Part shown: positions 33,716 through 44,220 of the stretch, in pieces
How the letters are laid out: the number at the start of each line of letters is the position of its first letter
Position numbering within the stretch: the stretch's first letter is position 1
Source: Kalmusia sp. IMI 367209
Taxonomy: Eukaryota > Ascomycota > Dothideomycetes > Pleosporales > Didymosphaeriaceae
Assembly: GCA_027946365.1 (NCBI GenBank)
Contig: JAPEUQ010000016.1
Coordinates: 372,001-436,000 of the forward strand
Length of the DNA stretch: 64,000 bases
Direction: 5' to 3'
Made by a program: the position numbers and the translations under genes
Notes under the pieces: model-generated
What the model saw: the letters and a program-made list of their open reading frames with translations, nothing else
Told to the model about the DNA's origin: nothing
Databases searched by the model: none

Positions 33716-36490
33716 ATGACCAGCCCACGCGGGCGAATGCAGTCGTCGACGGCTGAATGTACCTTGTGCGACCGCAGTTTCGGCAGGCAGGAACATCTTA
33801 CGCGACACATGCGGATCCACACGCGAGAAAGGCCGTTCCCGTGCTCGTCTTGTCACAAGTCCTTTGCACGACTGGATGTCCTCAACCGCCACATAGCCTC
33901 CCACAAAGAAAACAATCATACTACGGCTCCTACAGCAGCATTGCGGGCCTGCGTTCGATGTGCCTCGGATCGCGTCCGATGCTCGCGCCATCAACCGTGC
34001 CGCAGGTGCTCGCAACGCGCCTTCGACTGCCAATATCCTGCATCCCGTAGACCCCCAAATAGAGCATCGAGCCATGGCGCAGACGAGCATGTACAAACAG
34101 GCACATCTCATCCAGCAGCTGGTTTCGACACATGCGAAGGCCAAGGCGATGGAGATTTCGCCATGCCTGCTTTCCCAGATGCACTGAATGAACCATCCGG
34201 TAACCCTTGGGCATGGATGAGTAGCGTCGACCCTTTGCAGGATGCTGACGCCTTTGGTCTGCCTGGTCTGGGTCTCTCTGATACTAATTGGCTGTCACCA
34301 CAATATCAAGACACCATGGACGTGGACGCGCTCCTCGCAAATCTCGGCGCTAATCATCACGCCAATGGGGAGCAACTGGCTTCCTCAGTCGCCCCAACCT
34401 CGCCCCCCAATCACGCAATTGTTGCACAACAACCCTCGTCGCATCAAGTCACTATTACCTTTGATACAGACCAAGCCCCAAGTGTCGCCGACTCCGGGAA
34501 TTCAACAGTGCTTTCTGAAAATATATATTACGTCGACGGAGATGGGGCAAGAGCCCCATTCGGAGGCAGGTGTCAAGACTCAAATTGTTCTGTTGAGGCC
34601 AATGATTTGCCAAATTCAGAGCCTAACGAGACAATAGCGCCTTCTAACATCTCACCCACAAATCTACTTTGTTCATCGGGAGCCTACGAGTCACTCATAC
34701 AAGGCATTGCCGCTGAAAGTCAAAATGGCCTTTTGGACATGAACGCTATAACTCTCCCTACCAATGAACAAATCAACCTCTATGTACGCCAGTATTTCGA
34801 GAAATTTCATCCGGCTTTTCCATTTTTGCGCCGGTCATCGTTTGTCAATGATGTTTCTACCAGTTGGCTTCTGCTCCTCGCTGTATCGGCTGTGGGCGCT
34901 AAATTCGTGCAACAATTGCAACTCTCGCGAACGGGTGAGCAGATGTTACGTCTCTTAAATCAGATCCTTACACGCTGCAAGTATGGCTTAGAACAGCTGC
35001 ACACGGAAGATGTCGACAACGCCGATTATACTCCTGGTCGCCGGTTCTGGAAACGTACTTGCCCAGACTTGCCTCTGCTGCAAGCTGGCATCTTGAATGT
35101 TGCTTGTTTGCTCCACTCTGGTAAGACAGCCTTGCTTGAGCGTGCTATTGTAGAAAGGCACTACCTTGTTGAAGCTTGCCATTCACTACATTTGCTCGCC
35201 TACACTGAGTGCATAGGCCTGGAAAATACAGACCATCCCGATAGAGCTCGCGTGGTCCATGACTGGTTGGTTCGAGAGTCGAAGATTCGTACCGGCATGA
35301 TGATCTGGGTACTGGGCCCTTTCATGTGTCTCCATTCTTCATGCATAGCTAATCGTGACAGGTTCTTGACTCAATGTTTGTCTACGAATTCCAAACAAAA
35401 CCCCTCTTGCGGCTTCATGACGTTAAAGCCACTTTACCATCTCATGAGGACGTGTGGGAACAGCCCAACTTGGTTCAGCTGGATTACAGACACACCTCCA
35501 ATATTACACTCGCAGACGCATTGGAGACGATGTACGTTGAAAAAAAGCTACCACCAGACCTGGGTGAGCTCAGTATGGGGATTTTGATCAATGCTATATA
35601 CCGGAATACGAAGGACATCCTAGTAAGAGATCAAACTCGTCTGAACTCATGGACACCAACAGCCCTGCCACAGCGACGCTCAGAGATCCCGTCTGTCCAG
35701 CAAGACTGGCTGCCAACGACACGATTGGCAACCAAATGGCGCAATAGTGCCTGTGACTGCCTGGACATCCTACATTGGCCTGCTAATAGTAAGGCTGCTC
35801 GTTGTTCCGGTTTCGAGCACCCTACCATTCTACAACTGCATTTAGCTCGTCTCATCATATTAACACCGACCTCTTCCATAGAGACATTCGCTGCCGGGCC
35901 TGGATCAAGGAACCTTTCTTCCACCGACTTGAACGATGACCAGGCTTTCGCCATAGCTCGCGTTCAGGTTCTGCAATGGGTGATTCAAGACCACTGTAAA
36001 GCTAGATTGTCTTTGATACATTGTGGTGCGCTTTTTTTGGCATGTCCGCAGGTATAGTCGAAATAGTCTCTTTGAGCCATACGCAGTTTACATAGCGACG
36101 CTCATACTCTGGGCATTTTGCATATGTATGCAGCTTCCAGAAGTTTCTAAAGCGATTACCTACGGATCTGACGAGAACCCGGAACCTTCGTTCCTCCATC
36201 TCGACCGACCCTTGGACGATGAACTAGTTCAGACTTATGTACGAGTCGGAAACAAGATGTCCGCCTATATCGCCAATGTGGGCAGTATACGAGATCAAGT
36301 CGCTCCAACCCGGATCTTGAAAGAGGGCATATCTCTGCTTGCCAAACATTCCCAGACTGTATCTGGCACTGATAAGAAGCCGGCGGCCCGTCCTCAAGAT
36401 CCAATATGCACATGGGGCATTGAGCGTTCCTACACGAATCTACTCAGCAATCTCATTGATCAAGAGCAAGAAAGGATTGCCACAGTATAA
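33716..36490 (+). CDS. C2H2 + Zn2Cys6 transcription factor, frameshifted
   Basis: Exon 1 is 33716-35308 and exon 2 starts at 35362 (intron gtactg..gacag; WV-LDSMFVYEF). The reading frame breaks at a run of seven T (36032-36038): upstream it reads HCGALF then drifts to a stop, while the next frame resumes WHVRRYSRNSLFEPYAVYIA and continues to 36490. With the break the product would be about 906 aa. Domains: two C2H2 fingers (CTLCDRSFGRQEHLTRHMRIH and CSSCHKSFARLDVLNRHIASH, residues about 14-65), a Zn2Cys6 cluster (CVRCASDRVRCSRHQPCRRC), and a fungal_trans middle homology region from about residue 350. Position between the GH31 and the sugar permease suggests it is the local regulator. The frameshift may be a sequencing error or a real lesion. 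Confidence 0.82.
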
Positions 36491-37160
36491 TATTGTAGGT
36501 TCTCGGGTCACTGGCACGGTACACGATGTTGCATTTGCAGAGACGTGCCCTCACGTAAGCATTTCACGGTCTAGTGCTCTGATCAATCTAGAGCAAACAC
36601 TTGCTAGACATTGGGAGAATGGTAGCTAGCTCTTCTAGACTAGATGTATTCTTTACATTTGAATACAGTTGTAAGCATCGTAGCCTAGGCGGCTCAACAA
36701 GTGCATGAGTCGCGCTGCTACAAGATCACACTTCATGAGACAATTTACCGGAGTGACCGCTGTCTGCGAAGCAAATGTGCATCATACGTGACAGCAGAAG
36801 GTCAATATGAGCATGACTCTAATGAAAAGATCAGGCACCGGCTTTCACAGATGATGGAGCGTACGCGATAGAGGCGTTGACGCCAAGGTAATCGCGCCCC
36901 ACACATCTCCGATGGGGTCACACCTAAGCACATCTCCATCGGAGCCAAAGTCTCGGTAACAGAAGCCTCATTCCCCATGGGGTTGATGCATTCCGATGGA
37001 GAATTCTGGGGAAACTATAACACCCCTTCTGATTGAGTGGGCCCACTATGTATACTAAGACTGCTTTCCTCTTCATCCATCCATCCTGAGTCCTGGAATC
37101 CAACATCCAAAGGCTTTTTCAGTCGCTTCATGCTCGTCGCAGACAAAATCACGGTGCATA
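36491..37160. promoter_or_regulatory. Promoter region of the sugar permease
   Basis: This lies downstream of the regulator and upstream of the permease. Bases 36907-37001 carry a cluster of inverted-repeat elements listed separately. No gene is present. Confidence 0.5.
36907..37001. promoter_or_regulatory. Cluster of CTCC-N3-GGAG-type sites
   Basis: Four palindromic elements occur within 95 bp: CTCCGATGGGG (36907-36917), CTCCATCGGAG (36934-36944), CCCCATGGGG (36973-36982) and TTCCGATGGAG (36991-37001). The first, second and fourth share the YTCC-N3-GGRG form seen upstream of the GH31 gene. They end 160 bp before the permease ATG. A binding site for the locus Zn-finger regulator is inferred. 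Confidence 0.45.
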
Positions 37161-38753
37161 ATGCCAGACCCTAACGAGAAAACCGCGAATATGGAACACC
37201 GGGAGGTCTTCGACCAAGCCAAAGAGGCAGCCGACGAAGAACACCAACTGACGCTGATCCAAGCTATCTGCCGTTACCCCAAAGCTATTCTCTGGTCGAT
37301 CCTTCTCTCAACGTGCATCGTTATGGAAGGATATGATATTGTTCTGATGTATTCATTCTGGGCGCAACCCGCCTTTTCCCGAAAGTTTGGAGATTTCAAC
37401 GCTTCTACCAATACATACGAGGTATCTGCTTCCTGGCAAAATGGTCTTGGTAATGCCGTCAGTGTTGGCACAATCATTGGAGCGTTTGCGAATGGTTACT
37501 TCATCCATCGATTCGGCTATCGTCCGGTCCTACTGGCATCGCTTACTGCCATCTGCGGATTCATCTTCATCTCCTTCTTCGCGCCGAATGCGCCCGTCCT
37601 ACTTGTCGGACAATTTCTCTGCGGTATACCTTGGGGTGTTTTCGCTACAATGGCCCCCGCCTATGCTAGCGAGGTGTGTCCGACAGCTCTACGGGGCTAT
37701 CTTACGGTCTACGTAAATCTCTGCTGGGCGTTCGGCCAGCTCATCTCCGCTGGTGTACAGTCGGCTTTCGCGGATAACACAACTCAATGGGCATACCGCA
37801 TACCCTTCGCTATTCAGTGGGTGTGGCCCATCCCTCTTTTCGCGGTCCTTTTCATGGCCCCCGAGTCCCCTTGGTACTATGTTCGTATTGGGAAACTCGA
37901 CATGGCTGAGAAGATGATCATGCGCCTTTCATCGTCTTCGCAGCGACACCTTGCCAAGCAAAAAGTAGCTATGATGGTCCATACAGATGAACTGGAGAAA
38001 TCACTTGAGGAAGACACGTCGTATCTCCAATGCTTCAAGGGCATCGACCGCCGTCGCACCGAAATTGCATGCATGGCCTTCGCTGCTCAGCCATTCTGCG
38101 GCTCAGCCATGGGCGGCACCCCGACCTACTTCTTCGTCCAAGCCGGGGTACCGAATAGCATATCGTTCAAAATGAGCGTTGGGGGTCTTGGCATGGCTTC
38201 AGTAGGGACTATCGTGTCTTGGATCTTGATGACTTATGTCGGCCGCCGTAAACTCTACTTATGGGGCCTTGGTGGTCTTACCGCCGTCCTACTCATCGTG
38301 GGCTTCATCAGCGTTGGCGGCAGCCAATCCTCTCGTGGAAATTATGCACAAGCTGCTATGATGATCATCTGGCTGTTCGTCTACTACTTGACGGTTGGAC
38401 CCATATGCTATGCCATTGTTGGAGAAGTCTCATCTACTCGATTACGCAGTAAGAGTGTGTGTCTCGCCCGCATCACGTACTACATCGCGAAGATTGTCTC
38501 TGACGTTATCAATCCGTATATGTTGAACCCTACTGCGGGTAACTGGAAGGGAAAGACGGGATTTTTCTGGGGCGCGGGCGCTTTCATCTTTTTCGTTTGG
38601 ACCTACTTCCGACTGCCCGAGACCAAAGGGAGGACCTACGAGGAACTGGATATTATGTTCGCGGAAGGTATCCCAGCAAGAAAGTTTGCGAATCATGCTG
38701 TTGACGCATATGCTGCTTACCGCAAAGACTCTGTAGATGAGGAGGCCAAATGA
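37161..38753 (+). CDS. MFS sugar transporter (alpha-glucoside permease type)
   Basis: This single exon encodes 530 aa with twelve predicted TM helices. Sugar-porter signatures are visible: GYDIVLMYSFWAQPAF at the end of helix 1, GYFIHRFGYRPVLLAS (the loop 2-3 RxGxR/K motif region), PAYASEVCPTALRGYL after helix 4, APESPWYYVRIGK before the central loop, GRRKLYLWG in the second half and the C-terminal RLPETKGRTYEELDIMF. This is the pattern of fungal maltose/alpha-glucoside:H+ symporters rather than hexose transporters. It sits in the same locus as an intracellular GH31 enzyme, so uptake of a xyloside or alpha-glucoside oligosaccharide is inferred. Confidence 0.92.
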   Translation: MPDPNEKTANMEHREVFDQAKEAADEEHQLTLIQAICRYPKAILWSILLSTCIVMEGYDIVLMYSFWAQPAFSRKFGDFNASTNTYEVSASWQNGLGNAVSVGTIIGAFANGYFIHRFGYRPVLLASLTAICGFIFISFFAPNAPVLLVGQFLCGIPWGVFATMAPAYASEVCPTALRGYLTVYVNLCWAFGQLISAGVQSAFADNTTQWAYRIPFAIQWVWPIPLFAVLFMAPESPWYYVRIGKLDMAEKMIMRLSSSSQRHLAKQKVAMMVHTDELEKSLEEDTSYLQCFKGIDRRRTEIACMAFAAQPFCGSAMGGTPTYFFVQAGVPNSISFKMSVGGLGMASVGTIVSWILMTYVGRRKLYLWGLGGLTAVLLIVGFISVGGSQSSRGNYAQAAMMIIWLFVYYLTVGPICYAIVGEVSSTRLRSKSVCLARITYYIAKIVSDVINPYMLNPTAGNWKGKTGFFWGAGAFIFFVWTYFRLPETKGRTYEELDIMFAEGIPARKFANHAVDAYAAYRKDSVDEEAK

Positions 38754-39327
38754 TGCGGATGAACACTCGTTATGGATGAGATGCGATGGGAATTAATACT
38801 TCTAAAGGTCCAGATCTGTCGTTATTGATTGTTTTGTCCGTTAGTACAAAATTGTATGAGATCCTGGGTCACTTGGCAGTGGTCTGCGCCTAGGTTCTGC
38901 TACGGAGATGCTTTAAATTTCTATTGTTTCCATGATCGGGTAACGCGCGCCAACCACCAATTCATTTGAGCTTTTAAATAAGGTTGTATAAATCTTCACG
39001 AGTTACGAAATTTTGTACCAGACTACTGTTGTAGGTTAAAAACTGTTGTGGATATAAATCATGTTGGTACTCTCACTGTGCGGTGATCTGACGTCAAACA
39101 GGCCTTGGTCAGGGTAACGTGCCATTCTCGTTTAGCTTCCGGTGGAGAGTGCTCGGATGCAGGTACGCTAATATATTTGTCTTTTGTATGCATTACGATC
39201 ACTACGAACCTCATGTGGCTCAAGACAATACGTGTATGCAAGTCGCGAAGTATAAAGTAGGGTCCGAGGCATTCTAGTATCGCCAGTGATATCGACCACA
39301 TATTAAGACAAGTCAGTACACAACAAG
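38754..39327. other. Intergenic region with one locus-motif copy
   Basis: This holds the 3' flank of the permease and the upstream region of the glycosidase pseudogene. TTCCGGTGGAG at 39137-39147 matches the YTCC-N3-GGAG motif. No gene is supported. Confidence 0.45.
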
Positions 39328-40770
39328 ATGAGATCAAAATTTCAATATGTTCCTCTTGCACTCCTTGCTCCTGCTGTTGCTTATCATGTCCCTCGGTGGA
39401 CGTCAGACGCCGTAGCTGTCGTTGACCTCGCCGTTGATCGTGGAGCACCTCAGTACTGCGCAAAAGGCATCGTTTACAGCATTCCCGATGCCCAGGATCA
39501 AATTCCTGATCATTTCTACACTGACATTGGCCTTCACTGGTTCAGGGCTGGCGGCGCGCAAATGGAAGCGCCGAACCGTGGTTGGGTGTGGGACGAGCTA
39601 GAAGGCCGTTGGGCGTCAGCCCTAAGCAATTATCGAACCGCGCGCAAGTACGATGGCAAATTCCAGCTCCTGCTACATGATCTTTGGGGCACAGACCACG
39701 CAGACGAGTCGACGAGCTGGGCGTGAGAACACGGCGATTGGTCTGACTATGAACAATTCCTAGACAGAGTCGTCGAGGGTATCATTGCCAATGATATGAT
39801 CCCTGGCTTATATATCGACATTTAGAATGAGCCTGAGTGGGATGGCTTTTGGATCAGGCCTCAGTCTCAATGGCTTAACTTATTTGGGCGAACATTCAAT
39901 CACTTTCGGTCAGTTAGATTACACTATCATCAGTCTTTACAATGTTACTTACAACTCCCACAGCAACAATCCGAAGCTCAATAGCCTTTCTATCGTTGGT
40001 CCGTCGCTCTCTTTGCCACCTGCGGAAGACAATACATGGTGGAGCAACTTCCTGAAGTATATAGCCGTGAACGACACAGCTCCTGACCTATATACTTGGC
40101 ACCATCTCGACCCAGTCGATAGCCCAGGGAACGATCTACAAAATAGCTTGGTCACTTTTGATAGGATGCGTACTGCTGCTGGCGCTCCTGAAAAGAAGGT
40201 CAATATCAACGAGTACCTAAACCTTGGCGATGAGCTCAATCCAGCCGCAACTGTTTGGTGGCTATCTCGCTTTGAACGATACGATACGACTGGTATTCGA
40301 GCTAATTGGCGCGGCGGGCCTGATGGCAGTCAACTCCGTGACTTCTTAGCCAGCCTCCTCTGGCGCGACAGCTCCGATCTGCCGTACCAACCCAATGGTG
40401 ACTGGCAGGCCCTGAAATGCTACAAAACCAACATGACGGGTCGTCATGTGAGCACGACGGGGTCTCATGACAGGAAATTTGACATGTACGCTACCATTGG
40501 TGACAAAGTACGAGTTCTTGCGGGGGTTAGAGGCGAGACGGGTACCTGGGCGTTGACGATAAAGAACCTCGATGCAGTAGGCTTACCCTCATCCGGCCAG
40601 CTAGAAATCCAGACCTAGGGATTCACCTATGTGAGTCCAGAAACTCCGTTGTTAGAGCCAGTATCGTCACACACTCTTACTCCAATAATGAGATTACGTT
40701 TCCAATCTACCAGACCGAAGAAGACTGGAAGACAGCTTGGGCGTTCGAGTTTGGCAGTCATCCAGCGGAG
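39328..40770 (+). pseudogene. Inactivated secreted glycoside hydrolase
   Basis: A signal peptide (residues 1-18, KFQYVPLALLAPAVA) starts a protein resembling fungal secreted (beta/alpha)8 glycoside hydrolases, but it is broken. A TGA at 39724-39726 interrupts STSWA-EHGDWSDYEQF. A TAG at 39823-39825 falls exactly before NEPEWDGF, where family members have Trp in the WNEPE acid/base motif. Between about 39900 and 39970 the frame shifts, and homology resumes with SIVGPSLSLPPAEDNTWW through NINEYLNLGDEL (second glutamate) and RVLAGVRGETGTWALTIKNL. A TAG at 40616-40618 again replaces a probable Trp (IQT-GFTYVSPET), followed by another shift. The decay is typical of a recent pseudogene, possibly RIP-affected. 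The exact GH family is not certain. Confidence 0.8.
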
Positions 40771-42276
40771 TAAGGGGTCCTTAACTCGACGTCAATATCC
40801 TTACTCTGGCTATGACATAAGGATATTTGACTCACCACAATGTGCCCAGAGAGTCTTACTCAATAGTATGATATTGTGGTAATAAGTGCGATCTAATGGC
40901 TTCACTCTTAGATGTAAAGTTTATAGTCTACTGACTCAGCTCTTAAGGATCTCCTTCTGTAAAATCCTCTCTTAGTCTCTGGGTTTTCTCCAACATGCTA
41001 GCACAATCGCTATTCCAAATACAATACCGTCGCGTCATGATGATATTGACGCGTCTATGCGAATCCCTTTGAAAATTGTGTCTGAATCATCTTGAAGTAA
41101 GGTTCCTAGTAGCCTTAACTTTGTGATAGCTACCCAATCGAGATGTCCTCTTCTTTGTCTAGTTCTGAGGTCCAGTAGTATGTGACGAATCGGACGGCAA
41201 TACAATCTTACTCATCCGTTATCTGTTTTGCACTTCCTCACGAGCAGTATAAGGCTAATCTAGGCTGATTATGCCGTACCATTGACTTCATGTAGATCCT
41301 TGGGCGAAGGCTCTACCAAATCGTCACACCATTTCTATTAACAATTATCACACCTGCTCTATACCCATCTGACTAGGAGCACTCTCTCATACACGGCTCT
41401 TCCTTTATGCACCTGCTCTACACTCTGAGCACATGCGCTAAGTCTGAGCAGGTGCTTAAATCAAAGAGTAGATTCTCAGAACTCAAAGTAGGCATAGATA
41501 TACGCAGAGCACCTGTAAGATATCTACGCTGAGGTATAGTATGTATTGAGTACCTGCGCGATACCTGCGCGATACCTGCGCACCTCCGCACGCGCCCACG
41601 CTGAGCTTGAGCGGGTGCTCAGAATGTAAGATAGGTATAAGCACACGTAGAGCGACCACGGAGCATCTATAGACTATCTGCGCTTAAGTGTATGTATTGA
41701 GTACTTGCGCACTTGCGCACTTGCTTACCTGCGCTATACCTGCGCTGCACCTGGTCCTAGCTTGTGCACCTGCGCCAGCACGTGCGGAGCATCTGCGCCG
41801 AGCTTGAGCAGGGCCTCAGAACGCAGAGTAGGCACGCCCGAAGGCAGTCTGAAATCCCTACAAATTCATCTTCGTCTTTCCTTCTGCTCTCGTTTATCGG
41901 TGCTCATGACTACACGTCATGATACAGGAGAAACTTTTGTCGAGACTGCGATCAAGTTAGATCGGAATGTAGAGTATAGATGAGTAACAATCTGCTGGAA
42001 GGGAGTGAAGAGTATGGGGGTTTTGAAGAGGGTGAGTCGAAGCAGCCATGTAACTCCACTTACCTGGTGCCGACGTATTTCCACCCCTGACGACCAGGCT
42101 CATAGCACTTATAGAGAGTCATCGAAGAGGTGCACGGAGATTGGTTCTTCATATGTTTTCGGATCTTTCTCCTACAATGCATGAACATGGGCGACATGTC
42201 TTGCTTAGCATTCACCAATCATCAACATCCACTAAGCCATAGCTCCCGCTAGGGAGCACCACACTAGCTAGTCTTC
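40771..42276. other. Intergenic region containing a degenerate repeat
   Basis: No gene is supported. Bases about 41380-41850 hold the imperfect tandem repeat described separately; the flanks look non-coding. Confidence 0.45.
41380..41850. repeat. Imperfect tandem repeat with embedded ACCTGCGC runs
   Basis: Related blocks recur at spacings of roughly 150-200 bp. A block starting gagcaggtgctta (41446), gagcgggtgctcaga (41609) and gagcagggcctcaga (41806) recurs three times. The segment tatgtattgagtacYtgcgc occurs near 41540 and 41691. Inside each unit short stretches such as tacctgcgcga and acttgcgcact repeat head to tail. This is minisatellite-like DNA or a decayed repeat family, with no coding frame through it. 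Confidence 0.65.
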
Positions 42277-43509
42277 TTAAATGCCAATCTCATACCCGCT
42301 GACCTCTAGACTGACATCCACGCCATGCACTCTTCTGAACCTCGTCCGCGCATCTCCATTCTTGTCCAGAGTCAACTCATCCGCGTAAATTCTGACTAGC
42401 CTCTGCACCTCGGCCCGTGGCAGCTTCACAATGCACACCATCTTCACGTCGGCATCCGCAGGGCGAGTCTCCTGGAGCGACAAGCACAAATTTTCGAGCC
42501 CCATCTCGCGTTGCCACCGCATGAGCGTCGCGAAGATGCCATGCTGGTGATGCACAGGGGCATGGCCGTGGACATGCGGAGCGTGCTGCTGGTGTCCGTG
42601 TTGTGCAGCCAGGGTTGCGAGCGGCGATTGGTTTGCGGGAGGGTTATTCTGCAACAAGTGAGGATGCGGCACTGCACCGTTCTGGTTCTGGAATCCGCCC
42701 TGCGCGAATTGCACGAATGGCATTGGCGCTTGTGCATTCACATTCGTCTGCCCCGCCACAGCTGCCTGGGGTTGCTGCTGCTGCTGCTGTAGCTGTAGTA
42801 GTAGCTGTGTTTGCACGTTGATCTGCACCTGTTGGGCCAGCTGCGGCGGCAGCGCAAACTGTATAGCCTGCGCTGGGACTGCTAGGAAAGCGGGTATGTT
42901 TCCGCCTGCCAGCCCGTTTATCATGCCTGGTGTCCCCATGGTTCCGCAGCGCAGGAAGATCCACAGACTCTTCAACTTTGGTAAATCGTATTTCATGCTC
43001 CACGACGGGTCCTTGCTCCCCAGATACTTGGCCCAAGGTTTCACATCTTTCTCCCTTATCCGTAGGTATACCGAGGTGATGTTCTCTGACAATGGCGAGG
43101 CGACGATGCGGAACATGGTACAATCGCTCGGGTTTGTGAACAGAAACTTATTTAACGAGTATAGAATCGGCGTGGCTTCCGAATGCACCTGGCGCGACGC
43201 GCTGAGCAAGCCTAAGGCGACATTGTGTTTCGGGGTCGTTGGCGAGGGCCACCAGAAGGGAAATTGTGAGACGAGGGCATAGGAGTATATCCGATCCCTC
43301 AGCTCCCGGGGCAATGAAAGCAAGAGGGAAAAAGCCGGGTCGGAGGACGTGGTCTGCGTGGAGGCAGAGAAGTTCGTGTGCGAAGTGGGGCGGGCGCGGA
43401 CAGGAGTTACGGGTGGCGCATCATGCATTGTGGTATCGGATGAGTCGCTGCTCCCCGTAGAAGAGCGCGATGTCGAGCGCGAGGTCGAGGTGTGCGAGGT
43501 CATGTTCAT
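42277..43509 (-). CDS. F-box-like protein with polyQ and His-rich segment
   Basis: This single exon encodes 410 aa. After a Ser/Thr-rich N-terminus comes LLSLPRELRDRIYSYALV (residues about 64-81), the F-box-like opening of many fungal DUF7730-type proteins, followed by GLLSASRQVHSEATPILYS, the typical second block (return of RQVxxEAxxLxY). Near residues 250-275 lies a glutamine-rich tract (LLLQLQQQQQQPQ), then Gln/Asn and a His-rich run (HGHQQHAPHVHGHAPVHHQH). The C-terminal block resumes conserved composition. It may act as a ubiquitin-ligase adaptor, but no partner is known. The start at 43509 (MNMTSH) is preferred over an upstream ATG at 43614. Confidence 0.75.
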   Translation of the reverse strand: MNMTSHTSTSRSTSRSSTGSSDSSDTTMHDAPPVTPVRARPTSHTNFSASTQTTSSDPAFSLLLSLPRELRDRIYSYALVSQFPFWWPSPTTPKHNVALGLLSASRQVHSEATPILYSLNKFLFTNPSDCTMFRIVASPLSENITSVYLRIREKDVKPWAKYLGSKDPSWSMKYDLPKLKSLWIFLRCGTMGTPGMINGLAGGNIPAFLAVPAQAIQFALPPQLAQQVQINVQTQLLLQLQQQQQQPQAAVAGQTNVNAQAPMPFVQFAQGGFQNQNGAVPHPHLLQNNPPANQSPLATLAAQHGHQQHAPHVHGHAPVHHQHGIFATLMRWQREMGLENLCLSLQETRPADADVKMVCIVKLPRAEVQRLVRIYADELTLDKNGDARTRFRRVHGVDVSLEVSGYEIGI

Positions 43510-44220
43510 TGTTGAACGATGCGCCCTTGGCCTGTAGGATTGATGATCGTAGGGCGTGCGGAGGGGTAGGGAAAGAATGCACCGATAGCCACGCTGCGGC
43601 GCTCCTTCTAACAATTAATGTACGCTCGAACTACACCAAACGAAGGCAGATAGAGAAACGACTCGCGGTAGGCGACAAGAGGCGAGTCGAGCACAGAGAA
43701 GGGAAGAGTACATTACTAAAGCTGGTGTATGCACGCAACCAGCAGTCAGCATCCAGTCGCTCGGAACGAGGCCGTCTTGGCGCCGGCGATCACGAAGATC
43801 AAATCGAACCCAAATCTAAATGCTAACCTCATCCATGTTACCTCCGCTTCCGCTCCGAACATTTGTCGTGGCTCGCATGGTCCGACTCGCTTCTTGAAGA
43901 CGTTGTACTATGTGTCGCTACTCGCGCACTATCCGTTGGACGCCACTGAGACAGAATTCCCGATTGGCTGAGGACCGCCAGGTCATCGTCAAGCAGCCGT
44001 TGATCCAATCTCAATCTCAGCACGCTGTCTCTGTCGGGAACTTGGGCTCCCTTCGTAGAACGTTACACTAGAACGATGACGTCTTGCGGTCGAGCCTAGT
44101 CGCTGCTGGATATCCGCAGGTGTTGAAAGTGTATTGACACGTGAAGACAATTACAATGGACATCATATACCCGTGGCCAGTGCGGCAACTGACAACTGCA
44201 AGGTTTCTCCTGTCAGACCT
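43510..44220. other. Intergenic region, no gene seen
   Basis: This lies between the F-box-like gene's 5' end and the 3' end of the MFS transporter gene. No supported reading frame is present. Confidence 0.4.
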
